Notes under the pieces: model-generated
Seen by the model: the letters and a program-made list of their open reading frames with translations, nothing else
Database searches by the model: none
What the model was told of the DNA's origin: nothing
In this document: piece after piece, positions 34,824 through 42,976 of the stretch
Numbering within the stretch: the stretch's first letter is position 1
How the letters are laid out: each line of letters opens with the position of its first letter
Source of the DNA: Nanosyncoccus sp963544575
Lineage (GTDB): Bacteria > Patescibacteriota > Saccharimonadia > Saccharimonadales > Saccharimonadaceae
DNA: 57,509 nt
NCBI GenBank assembly: GCA_963544575.1
Contig: CAUUFZ010000005.1
Location: 1 to 57,509, forward strand
Direction: 5' to 3'
Program-made: the position numbers and the translations under genes

Positions 34824-35162
34824 TTAAAGATTTTCCGGTTCGAGTTCTAGGCCAAGGATTTCGGCCGCTTGATGAAGTATTTCAGATTCTTCGTCAGTAG
34901 CAAATTCGAGACGTTGCTTGAATAACTCGATAGTTTCTGGGAAGGAGCGGTCAATAATCACCAGAGAGCGCGCAGAGCCTTCCTCGCGCTTAAGAAAACC
35001 GAGAGTAACTAGATTATCAATATGTTCAGCGACGGAAGCCGGACTCTTCAAACCTAGGCCAGAGGCGATTTCGCGATAGGATGGTGAATGATCATACTCG
35101 GCGATAAATTCAGCAAGAAAATCCATTAAACGCTTTTGTTTTTTAGTTAATTTGTAACGCAT
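34824..35162 (-). CDS. LexA-type winged-helix repressor without protease domain
   Basis: A 112-aa protein. Residues 1-72 match the LexA DNA-binding domain (LTKKQKRLMDFLAEFIAEYDHSPSYREIA, then LGLKSPASVAEHIDNLVTLGFL and the wing KREEGSARSLVI). The Ser/Lys autopeptidase domain of full LexA (about 200 aa) is absent, replaced by a short acidic helical tail (residues 78-112). It can bind DNA but cannot self-cleave after RecA activation, so regulation must differ from the classic SOS switch. Its promoter overlaps that of the divergent LCP gene. Confidence 0.85.
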   Translation of the reverse strand: MRYKLTKKQKRLMDFLAEFIAEYDHSPSYREIASGLGLKSPASVAEHIDNLVTLGFLKREEGSARSLVIIDRSFPETIELFKQRLEFATDEESEILHQAAEILGLELEPENL

Positions 35163-35165
35163 ATT

Positions 35166-35178
35166 TGATATAATTATA
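35166..35178. promoter_or_regulatory. Overlapping divergent -10 boxes
   Basis: The plus strand has TGATATAAT at 35166-35174 (toward the LCP gene). The minus strand has TATAAT at 35173-35178, ending 10 nt before the lexA-like ATG. The two promoters share bases and so should compete. Confidence 0.5.
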
Positions 35179-35273
35179 TATTAGATGAGGATAAATAAAA
35201 TTAGATTTTTACAGAGCATTTTGTTTATTGATTTATTTTTCGTAAATAAAAACTTAAGGATGGGAGACAAATA

Positions 35274-37034
35274 ATGAAGAGTGCTTATATTGATGGTTTA
35301 GCCCCGAGACGTAGTAAAGCAGTTTCTCAGAATTCTAAGAATATCACTCCAGTTTTCAAGAAAAATATGACAAATCCTTTACCGAGGAAACAATTACTCG
35401 ACCCATTAGAGATTGAAAAAATCCAACGTGAAAAACGTAGTCGAACAAAAATCGCTAGAGTTGAGACCGTATCAAGTGAACCAGAAGTGGCAGCGGAAGA
35501 TTTTTCTCAAACTGAAAATTACGACGATTTTTTGGAACCAATTTCAGCTTTTAATCTCGAAAAAAATCGTGATCAAAATGAGTTTGGTTTGGACCGCGAT
35601 GGTAAACATAGTTCTCTAAATGACGAAGATGAAATGGATATCGATTCGGAAGAAATTGACGCAGAAATCAATAAGGATAAAAAACCGAAAAAGAAACCTT
35701 TTATTTTGAGACACAAAAAACTTTGTTTCTTCTTGGTTTTCTTACTGGTAGTGGGTGGAGTTGGTTATTTTTATGGTAATCAAATTATCTCTAAAATCAC
35801 CGGCGGTAAATCTAATCTGTTTGATTTTGTAAGTACAATAGTGAGTGAAAAATATACCCCACTCAAAGCTGATGCGAATGGCCAAACTAATATTGCAATT
35901 TTTGGGACTTCTGGATATGACATGAATGGTGACGAAGGTCGCGGCATACATGACGGTGCTCAATTAACCGATTCCCTAATGGAAGTTACTTTAAATCAAG
36001 AATCAAAGAATGCGAATATGATTAGTATTCCTCGAGATTTGAAGGTGGGACGCGAAGCTTGTTACGCGGGTAAAATTAATGAAGTTTATACTTGTGCCAG
36101 TAATAATGGGAAAAATGAAGAAGCTGGTGCGCAAGCGGTAATGAATGTGCTAGAAACCGTGACCGGACTGAAGAATCAATATTACATTCATTTGAACTGG
36201 GGTTCACTAATCCAAATCGTTGACGCATTAGGTGGTATCGAGGTGACTTTTGATGAAGATATTACTGACTACGGCTGGACCAATATCGTAATTAAGAAAA
36301 ATACACCAACCACTTTGAATGGCGAAAAAGCCTTAGCTTTAGCACGAGCTCGTCACGGGGTAGCGGGTGGAGACTTCGCACGTGGTGAAAATCAACAACG
36401 TATTTTAACCGCCGTGAAAGAAAAAATCGTGAAAAAAGGCATGGATATTCCAGCTATGATCGCCTTAGTAAATGCGTTAGGTGATAATATTCGTACCAAT
36501 ATTAAGGTCGATGAAATGAAGACTGGCGCACACTTACTTTCTCAGTTTAATTCAGAAAACATAAAGACTCTACAGCTAGCTAATTTACCAGATGGTACAA
36601 CTTACGTCACAAATGCCAGTTATCCAGTGCAAGGTATTAATATTTCTTATGTGATTCCAGCGGCAGGATTAAATAACTACACAAAAATTCATCAATATAT
36701 CCAGAAAGCTATCACGGAGAATGTAGATAGTGTAGCGACAGCTAGACTCCTAGTCCTGAACGGCGCTGGTGAACGTGGGGCGGCCAGCGATGAAAAATTA
36801 GAACTGGAAAAAGTGGGCTTTAAGAATATTGAGACGGATAATGCGCCAACTTCAGATTATCAAGGTATAACGATTTATCAAATCGGTGAAAAACCGGTAG
36901 CGAAGAAAGGTTTGACAGATTACTACAAGATTGAAGTAAAAGACAAATCTGAGCTGCCACAGAGCGTTAAAAGCCATGGCTATGATTTCGTGATTATTCG
37001 CGGAAAAGAAACCGCCAAAAAGACTGCAAACTAA
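35274..37034 (+). CDS. LytR-CpsA-Psr (LCP) family protein with LytR_C domain
   Basis: A 586-aa protein. The cytoplasmic N-terminus (1-145) is polar and acidic, followed by one membrane helix (about 148-170). The LCP domain (about 200-410) shows DSLMEVTLN, MISIPRDLKV with the conserved Arg, INWG-like HLNWGSLIQIVDALGGIEV, and ALALARARHGVAGGDFARGENQQRI. The LytR_C domain occupies about 490-580. LCP enzymes transfer lipid-linked glycopolymers onto peptidoglycan outside the membrane. This would be the final anchoring step for polymers made by the loci at 0-27 kb. GGGAG precedes the ATG, and a strong terminator follows. Confidence 0.93.
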   Translation: MKSAYIDGLAPRRSKAVSQNSKNITPVFKKNMTNPLPRKQLLDPLEIEKIQREKRSRTKIARVETVSSEPEVAAEDFSQTENYDDFLEPISAFNLEKNRDQNEFGLDRDGKHSSLNDEDEMDIDSEEIDAEINKDKKPKKKPFILRHKKLCFFLVFLLVVGGVGYFYGNQIISKITGGKSNLFDFVSTIVSEKYTPLKADANGQTNIAIFGTSGYDMNGDEGRGIHDGAQLTDSLMEVTLNQESKNANMISIPRDLKVGREACYAGKINEVYTCASNNGKNEEAGAQAVMNVLETVTGLKNQYYIHLNWGSLIQIVDALGGIEVTFDEDITDYGWTNIVIKKNTPTTLNGEKALALARARHGVAGGDFARGENQQRILTAVKEKIVKKGMDIPAMIALVNALGDNIRTNIKVDEMKTGAHLLSQFNSENIKTLQLANLPDGTTYVTNASYPVQGINISYVIPAAGLNNYTKIHQYIQKAITENVDSVATARLLVLNGAGERGAASDEKLELEKVGFKNIETDNAPTSDYQGITIYQIGEKPVAKKGLTDYYKIEVKDKSELPQSVKSHGYDFVIIRGKETAKKTAN

Positions 37035-37077
37035 AATTTGCGAGGCTAAAAACGCGAAGCCCAAAAATAATATTAAT

Positions 37078-37105
37078 AAAAAGAGACCCTAAGCGGTCTC
37101 TTTTT
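37078..37105 (+). terminator. Terminator after the LCP gene
   Basis: A perfect 11-bp stem AAAAAGAGACC/GGTCTCTTTTT (37078-37088 with 37095-37105), a 6-nt loop and further T residues. Confidence 0.88.
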
Positions 37106-37109
37106 TTAG

Positions 37110-37135
37110 AAACTTCCGCCAGGAAGCGGTAGTTT
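37110..37135 (-). terminator. Terminator after jag/khpB
   Basis: AAACTTCCGC (37110-37119) pairs with GCGGTAGTTT (37126-37135) with one T-T mismatch. On the minus strand the hairpin is followed by a T-rich stretch. It stands tail to tail with the LCP terminator. Confidence 0.6.
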
Positions 37136-37153
37136 TTAGAAGTTTAATCTATA

Positions 37154-37618
37154 TTAATCGAGATTCTTCTTCGAAATAATCAAATGACGCTCACGACCTT
37201 CGCCTTCCGAGTGAGTATAAATATCAGAATAATCTTCAGCTAACTTATGCACTACACGGCGATCAGCAGCGTTAAGTTCAAGCGTGATAGATTCCCCAGT
37301 TTGACGAACCTTATTAATCCAACCTTCAGCCTTCTTTTCGATACGTTCCATGCGTTGGTGTTTATAATCGGCAATATCGATATTGACGCGGGTAATTTCG
37401 GCATTTTTCATAGTGAGCCCCATGGACACAATGTGTTGCAAGGCGCGAAGATTACCAGCATTTTTACCAATTAAAAGTGAATTTAAACTGGTGCTAGGGA
37501 CACTTAATTGAATAACTTGGTCATCAATAGTTGACCAGACTGCGACGTTAATTCCGAAGAAAGAAAGTAGATCTTCGAGATATTTTGTAGCAAAGCGAAC
37601 CGATTCATCACGATTCAT
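37154..37618 (-). CDS. khpB: KH-R3H RNA-binding protein (Jag/KhpB/EloR)
   Basis: A 154-aa protein. The KH domain (about residues 30-95) carries LLIGKNAGNLRALQHIV, and the R3H domain (about 100-152) carries NAADRRVVHKLAEDY and EGEGRERHLIIS. The protein is an RNA-binding regulator of cell elongation and division in Gram-positives. The N-terminal Jag_N domain found in many homologues is missing, giving a short form. It is the last gene of the rnpA-yidC-jag order, 14 nt after yidC. Confidence 0.92.
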   Translation of the reverse strand: MNRDESVRFATKYLEDLLSFFGINVAVWSTIDDQVIQLSVPSTSLNSLLIGKNAGNLRALQHIVSMGLTMKNAEITRVNIDIADYKHQRMERIEKKAEGWINKVRQTGESITLELNAADRRVVHKLAEDYSDIYTHSEGEGRERHLIISKKNLD

Positions 37619-37632
37619 AAAAACTCCTTCTC

Positions 37633-38667
37633 CTAGCTTTTTGAATCTAGGGATGAGTTTTGATGTTTCTGTTTATTTTGAGATTTTGAATCACGAGCCT
37701 TAATGCGAGTGATTTTAGTACCAGTTTTCTTATTTTCAATAATTTCGGCCTCTTGGAGCTTCTTATTGGCAGATTTTAGTTCACGAAGAATCGCACGATC
37801 AGTATTATCATCCATTTCGTCGTCGACATGAGCGAAAACGATTTTTTGTTGAATCACTGAGATGAGATTGGATAAGAAATAATAGAGTACGAGAGCGCCC
37901 GGGAGATTCATAGTAAAGAACAGCATCATTAAAGGCATCATGAAGCTCATTTGCTTGGAAACCATACTATTAATATCCGCCTGATCCGGATCTTTACCAG
38001 CCTTAGCGTCTTCCATCATTTTCTTCCAAGTACTCTGCTTTTTCTTACCGGAGCGAGCAATCTGCATATTAGCCATATAATAACTAGTGACAGCCACGAG
38101 TAGGACGAGAGCCATTACGAAGAGACCACTTTTAGTTTTCAGGTCGGCACGAGTAGAGAGATCGATGGTACCGAAGAGCTGAGGTTTAAAATCATAGGAT
38201 TTCTCCCCAGTATTTTCGAGATAGGATTTTTGAAGCTCAATCACCTCATCAATACGTTCGAGTTTAGCGACTACCGGATAGGCACGTTTTTCCACATTAT
38301 CAGAAGTAGAAGGTAGAACCATCACACGAACGGCGAAAAATAGCGCAAAGAAAATTGGTAACTGAATCAGAAGTGACCAGATGGAAGCCATCGGCTTAAT
38401 ATTGTGCTTCTTGTAAAGATTCATCATCTCGAGAGATTCGAGCTGCTTATTACCATTGGCACGCTTACGAATTTCGACGAGCTCTGGCTGAATTTTCTTC
38501 ATCAGTTTAGTCTGGTGATATTGTTTTTTGACTAGTGGCCAGGTAGCTAACTTAATCACAACAGTGAAAATAATCACAGCGAGACCAAAATCGCCAATGT
38601 AGTTATAAACTACAAAAAGGATATTAATAATAGGATTAACAATTAAAAAATCAATTAACTCAAACAT
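37633..38667 (-). CDS. yidC: Membrane protein insertase YidC/OxaI
   Basis: A 344-aa insertase. The core helices show GDFGLAVIIFTVVIKLATWPLVKKQ near residues 25-50, with the conserved hydrophilic-groove Lys/Arg context. The coiled-coil hairpin MKKIQPELVEIRKRANGNKQ follows, and later helices show MSFMMPLMMLFFTMNLPGALVLYYFLSN. There is no large periplasmic P1 domain, but there is an insertion of about 80 residues (110-190). It inserts membrane proteins with or without SecYEG. A TGATATAAT box 7 nt before the ATG suggests an internal leaderless promoter in the operon. Confidence 0.95.
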   Translation of the reverse strand: MFELIDFLIVNPIINILFVVYNYIGDFGLAVIIFTVVIKLATWPLVKKQYHQTKLMKKIQPELVEIRKRANGNKQLESLEMMNLYKKHNIKPMASIWSLLIQLPIFFALFFAVRVMVLPSTSDNVEKRAYPVVAKLERIDEVIELQKSYLENTGEKSYDFKPQLFGTIDLSTRADLKTKSGLFVMALVLLVAVTSYYMANMQIARSGKKKQSTWKKMMEDAKAGKDPDQADINSMVSKQMSFMMPLMMLFFTMNLPGALVLYYFLSNLISVIQQKIVFAHVDDEMDDNTDRAILRELKSANKKLQEAEIIENKKTGTKITRIKARDSKSQNKQKHQNSSLDSKS

Positions 38668-38674
38668 TTGATTA

Positions 38675-38683
38675 ATTATATCA
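38675..38683 (-). promoter_or_regulatory. Extended -10 box before yidC, leaderless spacing
   Basis: TGATATAAT on the minus strand ends 7 nt before the yidC ATG, within the 27-nt gap after rnpA. Confidence 0.6.
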
Positions 38684-38694
38684 TGAAAGATATT

Positions 38695-39042
38695 TTATTT
38701 CTTGGCAATCTTCGCCTGTTCGGCAAGCTTCAAGACTAATTTCTCGATTTCAGTGAAATCCATGGTTTTAAGATCTTTAGAGAAAACAATAAAAATATAG
38801 TCGTTCGATTCTGGAATTTCAGCAAGATTCAAACGAATCGCCTCATAAACACGGCGGCGCACACGATTACGACCGACCGCAGATTTGATAACTTTTTTCG
38901 AAATAACTACAGCAAAACGTTGTTTTCCATGTTGATTCGGTGCAAAAACTAGGGAGAACTTCGGGGTACGAATAGTCTTTCCCTTTTGATAGGTATATTT
39001 AACGCCACCTCTGGAATGAAAACGGTATTTACTGGCTAACAT
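38695..39042 (-). CDS. rnpA: Ribonuclease P protein component
   Basis: A 115-aa basic protein, the protein cofactor of RNase P for tRNA 5' maturation. It shows FSLVFAPN, RFAVVISKKVIKSAVGRNRVRRRVYEAIR (the RNR signature helix) and YIFIVFSKDL. Its start lies 4 nt from the stop of an ABC exporter gene and AAGG overlaps that stop, so translation is probably coupled. A TGATAAAAT box also sits 6 nt before the ATG. The usual partner rpmH is separated from it by the exporter. Confidence 0.95.
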   Translation of the reverse strand: MLASKYRFHSRGGVKYTYQKGKTIRTPKFSLVFAPNQHGKQRFAVVISKKVIKSAVGRNRVRRRVYEAIRLNLAEIPESNDYIFIVFSKDLKTMDFTEIEKLVLKLAEQAKIAKK

Positions 39043-39046
39043 TACC

Positions 39047-40852
39047 TTATTTTATCATAGAATTAGAGATGGAATCGAGCGGAATAATATCGGAAGAACG
39101 ATCGCTTTTTTCAAATTCTTTCTCATCATCGGAATTTTCCACAAAAGTAGCGGTACGAAGGGTACGATAGAGGGCGGATTTAGAAAGTACGTCTTTATTT
39201 TTACCTTTTGAGATAATCTTCCCTTCTTTTAAGACAATCACCTGATCAGCAATTTTCATCATTTCTGGACGATGCGTAACAATAATAATGGTATGATCCT
39301 GCTTGAGGTCTTCGAGAATTTCTACGATATCCTTTATCGTCTCAGGATCAGCATGAGAGGTCACTTCATCAAAAATCAAAATCTCCGCATTCGTAAGTAG
39401 GGCGCGGGCGATAGCGAGTTTCTGAAGATCACCATCACTTAAAACTTTAGATTCAAGATCGATTTTAGTATTAAACTGATTTTTGAGACTAGTGATTTTT
39501 TGATAAATTCGCGCACGCTTCAGAGCCTTAGTTTGTTCCTTAATATTGGGGTTAATAATGTTGAGATTTTCTCGAATTGAGGCAGAAAAAACGAAGGGAT
39601 TCTGGAAAACACCAGAAATATTCGAGGCATAAACTTTTTTCGAATAGCGATAAATTAATTCATTGTCGATAAGAATTTTACCGGAATTCACGGCGTAGAG
39701 ACGATAAAGTAAATTGATAATGGTGGTTTTACCAGAACCTGGACGACCAACGATAGTAGTAATTTCATTCGGGCGGGCGCGGAAAGAAATATTATCGAGA
39801 ATTTTCTTATTTTTGAGTTTAAAGGTAACATGATCAAAAACCACTTCGCCGTCGATATAATCATTATCAAGATCACCGTAATCAATTTGATTATCACTCT
39901 TAAATTTCAAAATATTATCGATACGCTTGATACGGATGCTATAGTTACTAAGATTTAAAAGCTCCTCAAGCACGCTATCGGTATTTCGGATCACCATTTC
40001 ATAATAACCAACGAGAAGCACAAGTTTATCGATAGTGAGTTGATTATTAAAAACTAGATAACCCAAAAAAACATAGATGGAAATCTTGCCAATCTGAGTG
40101 ATTAGTGGAATTTTACAATAACGAGTGCTGAGAATTTTATAACGCTTGGAATTTTGAATATCAAAGACTTCATTATTCGAAACAATCTTAGAGGTGAGAC
40201 TCGGCATGAGACTGAGGCTCGTGATTTGTTTTAAATTATTGAGAATCTGAAAAAGCAGATCCCAGTTTTTATCCTGACTTTTTCGAATACCATCAAAACG
40301 CACGGCAGCAGCTTTGGAATTTTGATTCATTAAATAAATATAGATGGCATCCACGATAAGAGCGAGGAGACCGAGAAAAATATTATTGGCACTAAAAATG
40401 AGAAAAATCAAAAAGAGCTGAAAGAAACTGGTAAGAGCATAAACCCCGGAGCGCACGGTGCTATACATATAACTAACATCTTCGGTAAAAGTATCGGTGA
40501 TACGGCCTTTAGAAATCGACTCAAGAATGAGAGGGTTTTTCGCAATATGGTTAAAAAGAAGATGCTGAGTGGTGGAATAATAATAGCGAACCAATCCAGT
40601 TTCCAGATAATAACTCCAGGAATTCACCGAATAATAAAGAATTGTGAATAAAATAAATAGAATCACATAAAACCAGATGGCATTAAAATTAGAAGCGCGC
40701 GTAACCACGGAAATAATACCGGCAGTAGCGAGTGGTGGAAGAAGTTTGATAATGTTACTAATCGTGTAACTGAGGATTAATTGAAAAACTTGCAGACGCC
40801 TACCAGGAGCAATCCGCATCACGGTTTTAAAAACATTAATATAAGTTTTCAC
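39047..40852 (-). CDS. ABC exporter, fused membrane and ATPase domains
   Basis: A 601-aa half-transporter. Six membrane helices lie in residues 20-300, and the ATPase domain in about 340-565. Walker A is GRPGSGKTT, the Q-loop region GVFQNPFVFSASIRENL, Walker B ILIFDEVTSHAD, and the H-loop VTHRPEM. The signature is VLSDGDLQK instead of LSGGQ, and the D-loop is SHAD instead of SALD, so both are degenerate. It may function as a heterodimer with a partner elsewhere, or have reduced ATPase activity. It uses a GTG start 7 nt after TGCTATAAT and lies between rpmH and rnpA. Confidence 0.88.
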   Translation of the reverse strand: MKTYINVFKTVMRIAPGRRLQVFQLILSYTISNIIKLLPPLATAGIISVVTRASNFNAIWFYVILFILFTILYYSVNSWSYYLETGLVRYYYSTTQHLLFNHIAKNPLILESISKGRITDTFTEDVSYMYSTVRSGVYALTSFFQLFLIFLIFSANNIFLGLLALIVDAIYIYLMNQNSKAAAVRFDGIRKSQDKNWDLLFQILNNLKQITSLSLMPSLTSKIVSNNEVFDIQNSKRYKILSTRYCKIPLITQIGKISIYVFLGYLVFNNQLTIDKLVLLVGYYEMVIRNTDSVLEELLNLSNYSIRIKRIDNILKFKSDNQIDYGDLDNDYIDGEVVFDHVTFKLKNKKILDNISFRARPNEITTIVGRPGSGKTTIINLLYRLYAVNSGKILIDNELIYRYSKKVYASNISGVFQNPFVFSASIRENLNIINPNIKEQTKALKRARIYQKITSLKNQFNTKIDLESKVLSDGDLQKLAIARALLTNAEILIFDEVTSHADPETIKDIVEILEDLKQDHTIIIVTHRPEMMKIADQVIVLKEGKIISKGKNKDVLSKSALYRTLRTATFVENSDDEKEFEKSDRSSDIIPLDSISNSMIK

Positions 40853-40859
40853 TAAAATA

Positions 40860-40868
40860 ATTATAGCA
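40860..40868 (-). promoter_or_regulatory. Extended -10 promoter, leaderless GTG start (ABC exporter)
   Basis: TGCTATAAT on the minus strand ends 7 nt before the GTG at 40852. It should drive the exporter-rnpA-yidC-jag operon. Confidence 0.68.
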
Positions 40869-40892
40869 TAAGAGGTTTTTCAAATAAAAAAA

Positions 40893-40909
40893 CACCAGAC
40901 TAGCTGGTG
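40893..40909 (-). terminator. Terminator after rpmH
   Basis: CACCAG-ACTAG-CTGGTG with, on the minus strand, seven T residues after the stem. It separates rpmH from the ABC exporter gene. Confidence 0.78.
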
Positions 40910-40915
40910 AATTTT

Positions 40916-41053
40916 TTAGTAAGTTAAACGAGCGCGGCCTTTAATGCGACGACGCTTGAGTACCTTTTGACCATTTTTGGTCGCGTTACGCTTCATGAAA
41001 CCATGTTCTTGTTTGCGTTGGCGCTTGTGTGGTTGATATGTACGCTTTGGCAT
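40916..41053 (-). CDS. rpmH: 50S ribosomal protein L34
   Basis: A 45-aa, strongly basic protein that reads MPKRTYQPHKRQRKQEHGF and then contains NGQKVLKRRRIKGR, the L34 signature. It is the smallest ribosomal protein of the large subunit. AAGGAAAAA precedes the ATG. As in most bacteria, it stands divergent from dnaA next to the replication origin. It has its own terminator and so is cut off from rnpA. Confidence 0.97.
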   Translation of the reverse strand: MPKRTYQPHKRQRKQEHGFMKRNATKNGQKVLKRRRIKGRARLTY

Positions 41054-41297
41054 TATTTTTCCTTAAAACTAATAAAACTATATTACAGAGTTTTATCTGA
41101 TTTGTAAACTTTATATAATTATACCTTAGTTTTCCACTTTTTTCAATAAGTTTTCCACATGGGTATATCTATTAGGCGAAAATTGTGGAAAACTCCTTCC
41201 CTGTTAATTTTTGTATAGCTATATAATAAAAAATATTTTTTTAAACCTGTGGAAAAGTCTGAAGGTCTGTTATAATAGAGGTAATCAAGGTTAGTTA
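41054..41297. other. rpmH-dnaA intergenic region with DnaA boxes
   Basis: An A/T-rich spacer with four DnaA-box-like sites: TTTTCCACT (41130-41138), TTTTCCACA (41151-41159) and TGTGGAAAA (41184-41192 and 41248-41256). The last lies just upstream of the dnaA -10 box, fitting autoregulation by DnaA. The region is a candidate part of oriC. Confidence 0.6.
41268..41276 (+). promoter_or_regulatory. Extended -10 promoter for dnaA
   Basis: TGTTATAAT, 38 nt upstream of the preferred GTG start. A DnaA-box-like site ends 11 nt before it, so DnaA could repress it. Confidence 0.7.
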
Positions 41298-41314
41298 ATG
41301 TGGAGGTAGCGTCG

Positions 41315-42721
41315 GTGTTTGATGTGTGGAATAATGTGCTTGCTGAATTAGAAAAGAAACTGCCAGAATCACATTACTTGACATTCTTTAAAGATTCAAA
41401 TACCTCCTTAATTTCCAATAAGGATGGTCATATCCAAATCAGTGTACCTAACACTTTTATGCAGACAAATATCTGTAAAAAATTTGACGCGGATATTCGA
41501 ATAGCTCTAAAAAATAACGGGGTGGAAGTTTTAACTACCGAATATCTTATTGTAACTAATAAAAATAATAAATCACGCGAAACTACTAATTCGCGAGGTA
41601 ATAATTTTAAGAATCTCTCCGATCGGATAGGGACGGTACAGCGTATTGATTTAGAAAGACATACTTCTTTAAATACACGCAGCCAAAATCGTACCGGTTT
41701 AAGTGAAAAATTCACGATGGATAATTTCATTATCGGTACCAATAATGATCTCGCGGTTTCGGTCGCCAAAAATATCATTGAAAATCCAGGCATGAAATAT
41801 AATCCGTTCTTTCTCTATGGTGGAGCAGGCCTAGGTAAAACCCACTTAGTGGAAGCGATCGGAAATGAACTGGCGAGAAGGCATCCGGAATTTAAAATTT
41901 TATATATTCCAATTAATCATTTTTATAACGATTTTATTCAATCGGTGCGTAATGGTAAGATGGATGATTTTCGCAGGCGTTTTTCGGAACTTGATGTTTT
42001 GATTGTGGATGACTTTCAATTTATCGTGGGTAAGGAAAAAAGTCAGGAAGAATTTTTCAATATTTTTAATGACATGCAACAATTAAATCGCCAAGTGATT
42101 ATTACTTCCGATCGTTTACCAAGCCAATTAAAGACCGTGGACGAACGTCTAGCTTCGCGCTTAACTCAGACCGGAGCTTATGATATTCAATTCCCTTCCT
42201 TTGAAGATCGCTGTGCAATTTTACATGCAAAGGCGGAATTTAATGGCGTGGAAATCGAAGATAAGGCGATTGAATATATTGCAAAAAGTGTGGAAACCAA
42301 TATTCGCGACCTAGAAAGCATGTACAGCAAGGTGATTGCGATGGCGGACGTAAAATGTATTTCCCCACTAATGGTGATTAATGAAGGAATGGTGGGAGTA
42401 GTCGGTAACACGACACGTTCGAAAGTCTTCTCACCAAGTACGGTAATTGAAACCGTGGCAAATTTCTTCAATATTTCTCCAGAAGAAATCTGTGGACGCA
42501 GTCGAGTAGCGCATATTAAAACCGCTAGACAGATCGCCATGTTTATTATGTCGCGTGATTTACAGATGAGTACGACAAAAATTGCCAACGAAGTGGGACT
42601 TAAAGATCATACGACGGCGATGCACGGAATTAAAAAGATTGAAACTGATATGAAGACGGATTTTGTGTTACGTGATCAATTAAATGAAATTCGTGATCTG
42701 TTAAATAATGGCATCATTTAA
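41315..42721 (+). CDS. dnaA: Chromosomal replication initiator DnaA
   Basis: A 468-aa AAA+ initiator. Domain I begins MFDVWNNVLAELEKKL, followed by a polar linker (about residues 85-130). Domain III has FIIGTNNDLA, Walker A YGGAGLGKTH, Walker B VLIVDDFQF, and SRLTQTGAYDIQ with sensor residues. Domain IV has the box-binding signature DHTTAMHG. The frame is open from a GTG at 41300, but the GTG at 41315 lies 7 nt after GGAGGT and gives the usual domain I start. It heads dnaA-dnaN-recF. Confidence 0.97.
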   Translation: MFDVWNNVLAELEKKLPESHYLTFFKDSNTSLISNKDGHIQISVPNTFMQTNICKKFDADIRIALKNNGVEVLTTEYLIVTNKNNKSRETTNSRGNNFKNLSDRIGTVQRIDLERHTSLNTRSQNRTGLSEKFTMDNFIIGTNNDLAVSVAKNIIENPGMKYNPFFLYGGAGLGKTHLVEAIGNELARRHPEFKILYIPINHFYNDFIQSVRNGKMDDFRRRFSELDVLIVDDFQFIVGKEKSQEEFFNIFNDMQQLNRQVIITSDRLPSQLKTVDERLASRLTQTGAYDIQFPSFEDRCAILHAKAEFNGVEIEDKAIEYIAKSVETNIRDLESMYSKVIAMADVKCISPLMVINEGMVGVVGNTTRSKVFSPSTVIETVANFFNISPEEICGRSRVAHIKTARQIAMFIMSRDLQMSTTKIANEVGLKDHTTAMHGIKKIETDMKTDFVLRDQLNEIRDLLNNGII

Positions 42722-42976
42722 GTAATTGTGGAAAAGTGGTGAAAAACAATGTGGAATAAAATGGAAAAGATTGCTAAAAAGTCAGTTTGGTTTGAGGAAA
42801 AGTCCAGGTTTTACACAGTGAGTGAAAAACAAAATCGAGTTTTCCATAAAGTTTTCCAAGTTTTTCCCACAGTTTTACACAAGCAAATTTTAAAAATTAC
42901 CCCTATAAAAGATCAGTTTTCAACTTTTACACATAGCCTACTAATACTACTAATAAATATATAAGAAAGGAGAGTT
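42722..42976. other. Probable oriC: dnaA-dnaN intergenic region
   Basis: A 255-bp A/T-rich spacer between dnaA and dnaN. DnaA-box-like sites are TGTGGAAAA (42727-42735) and TTTTACACA (42809-42817, 42873-42881, 42925-42933), plus weaker TTTTCCATA and TTTCCCACA. The last part (42934-42976) is an A/T-rich stretch suitable for unwinding. Position and box clustering match the origins of many bacteria. Confidence 0.65.

Noticed and set aside
41300..41314. GTG at 41300 as the dnaA start
   Set aside because: GGAGGT would fall inside the coding region. The GTG at 41315 has ideal spacing and the usual DnaA N-terminus.
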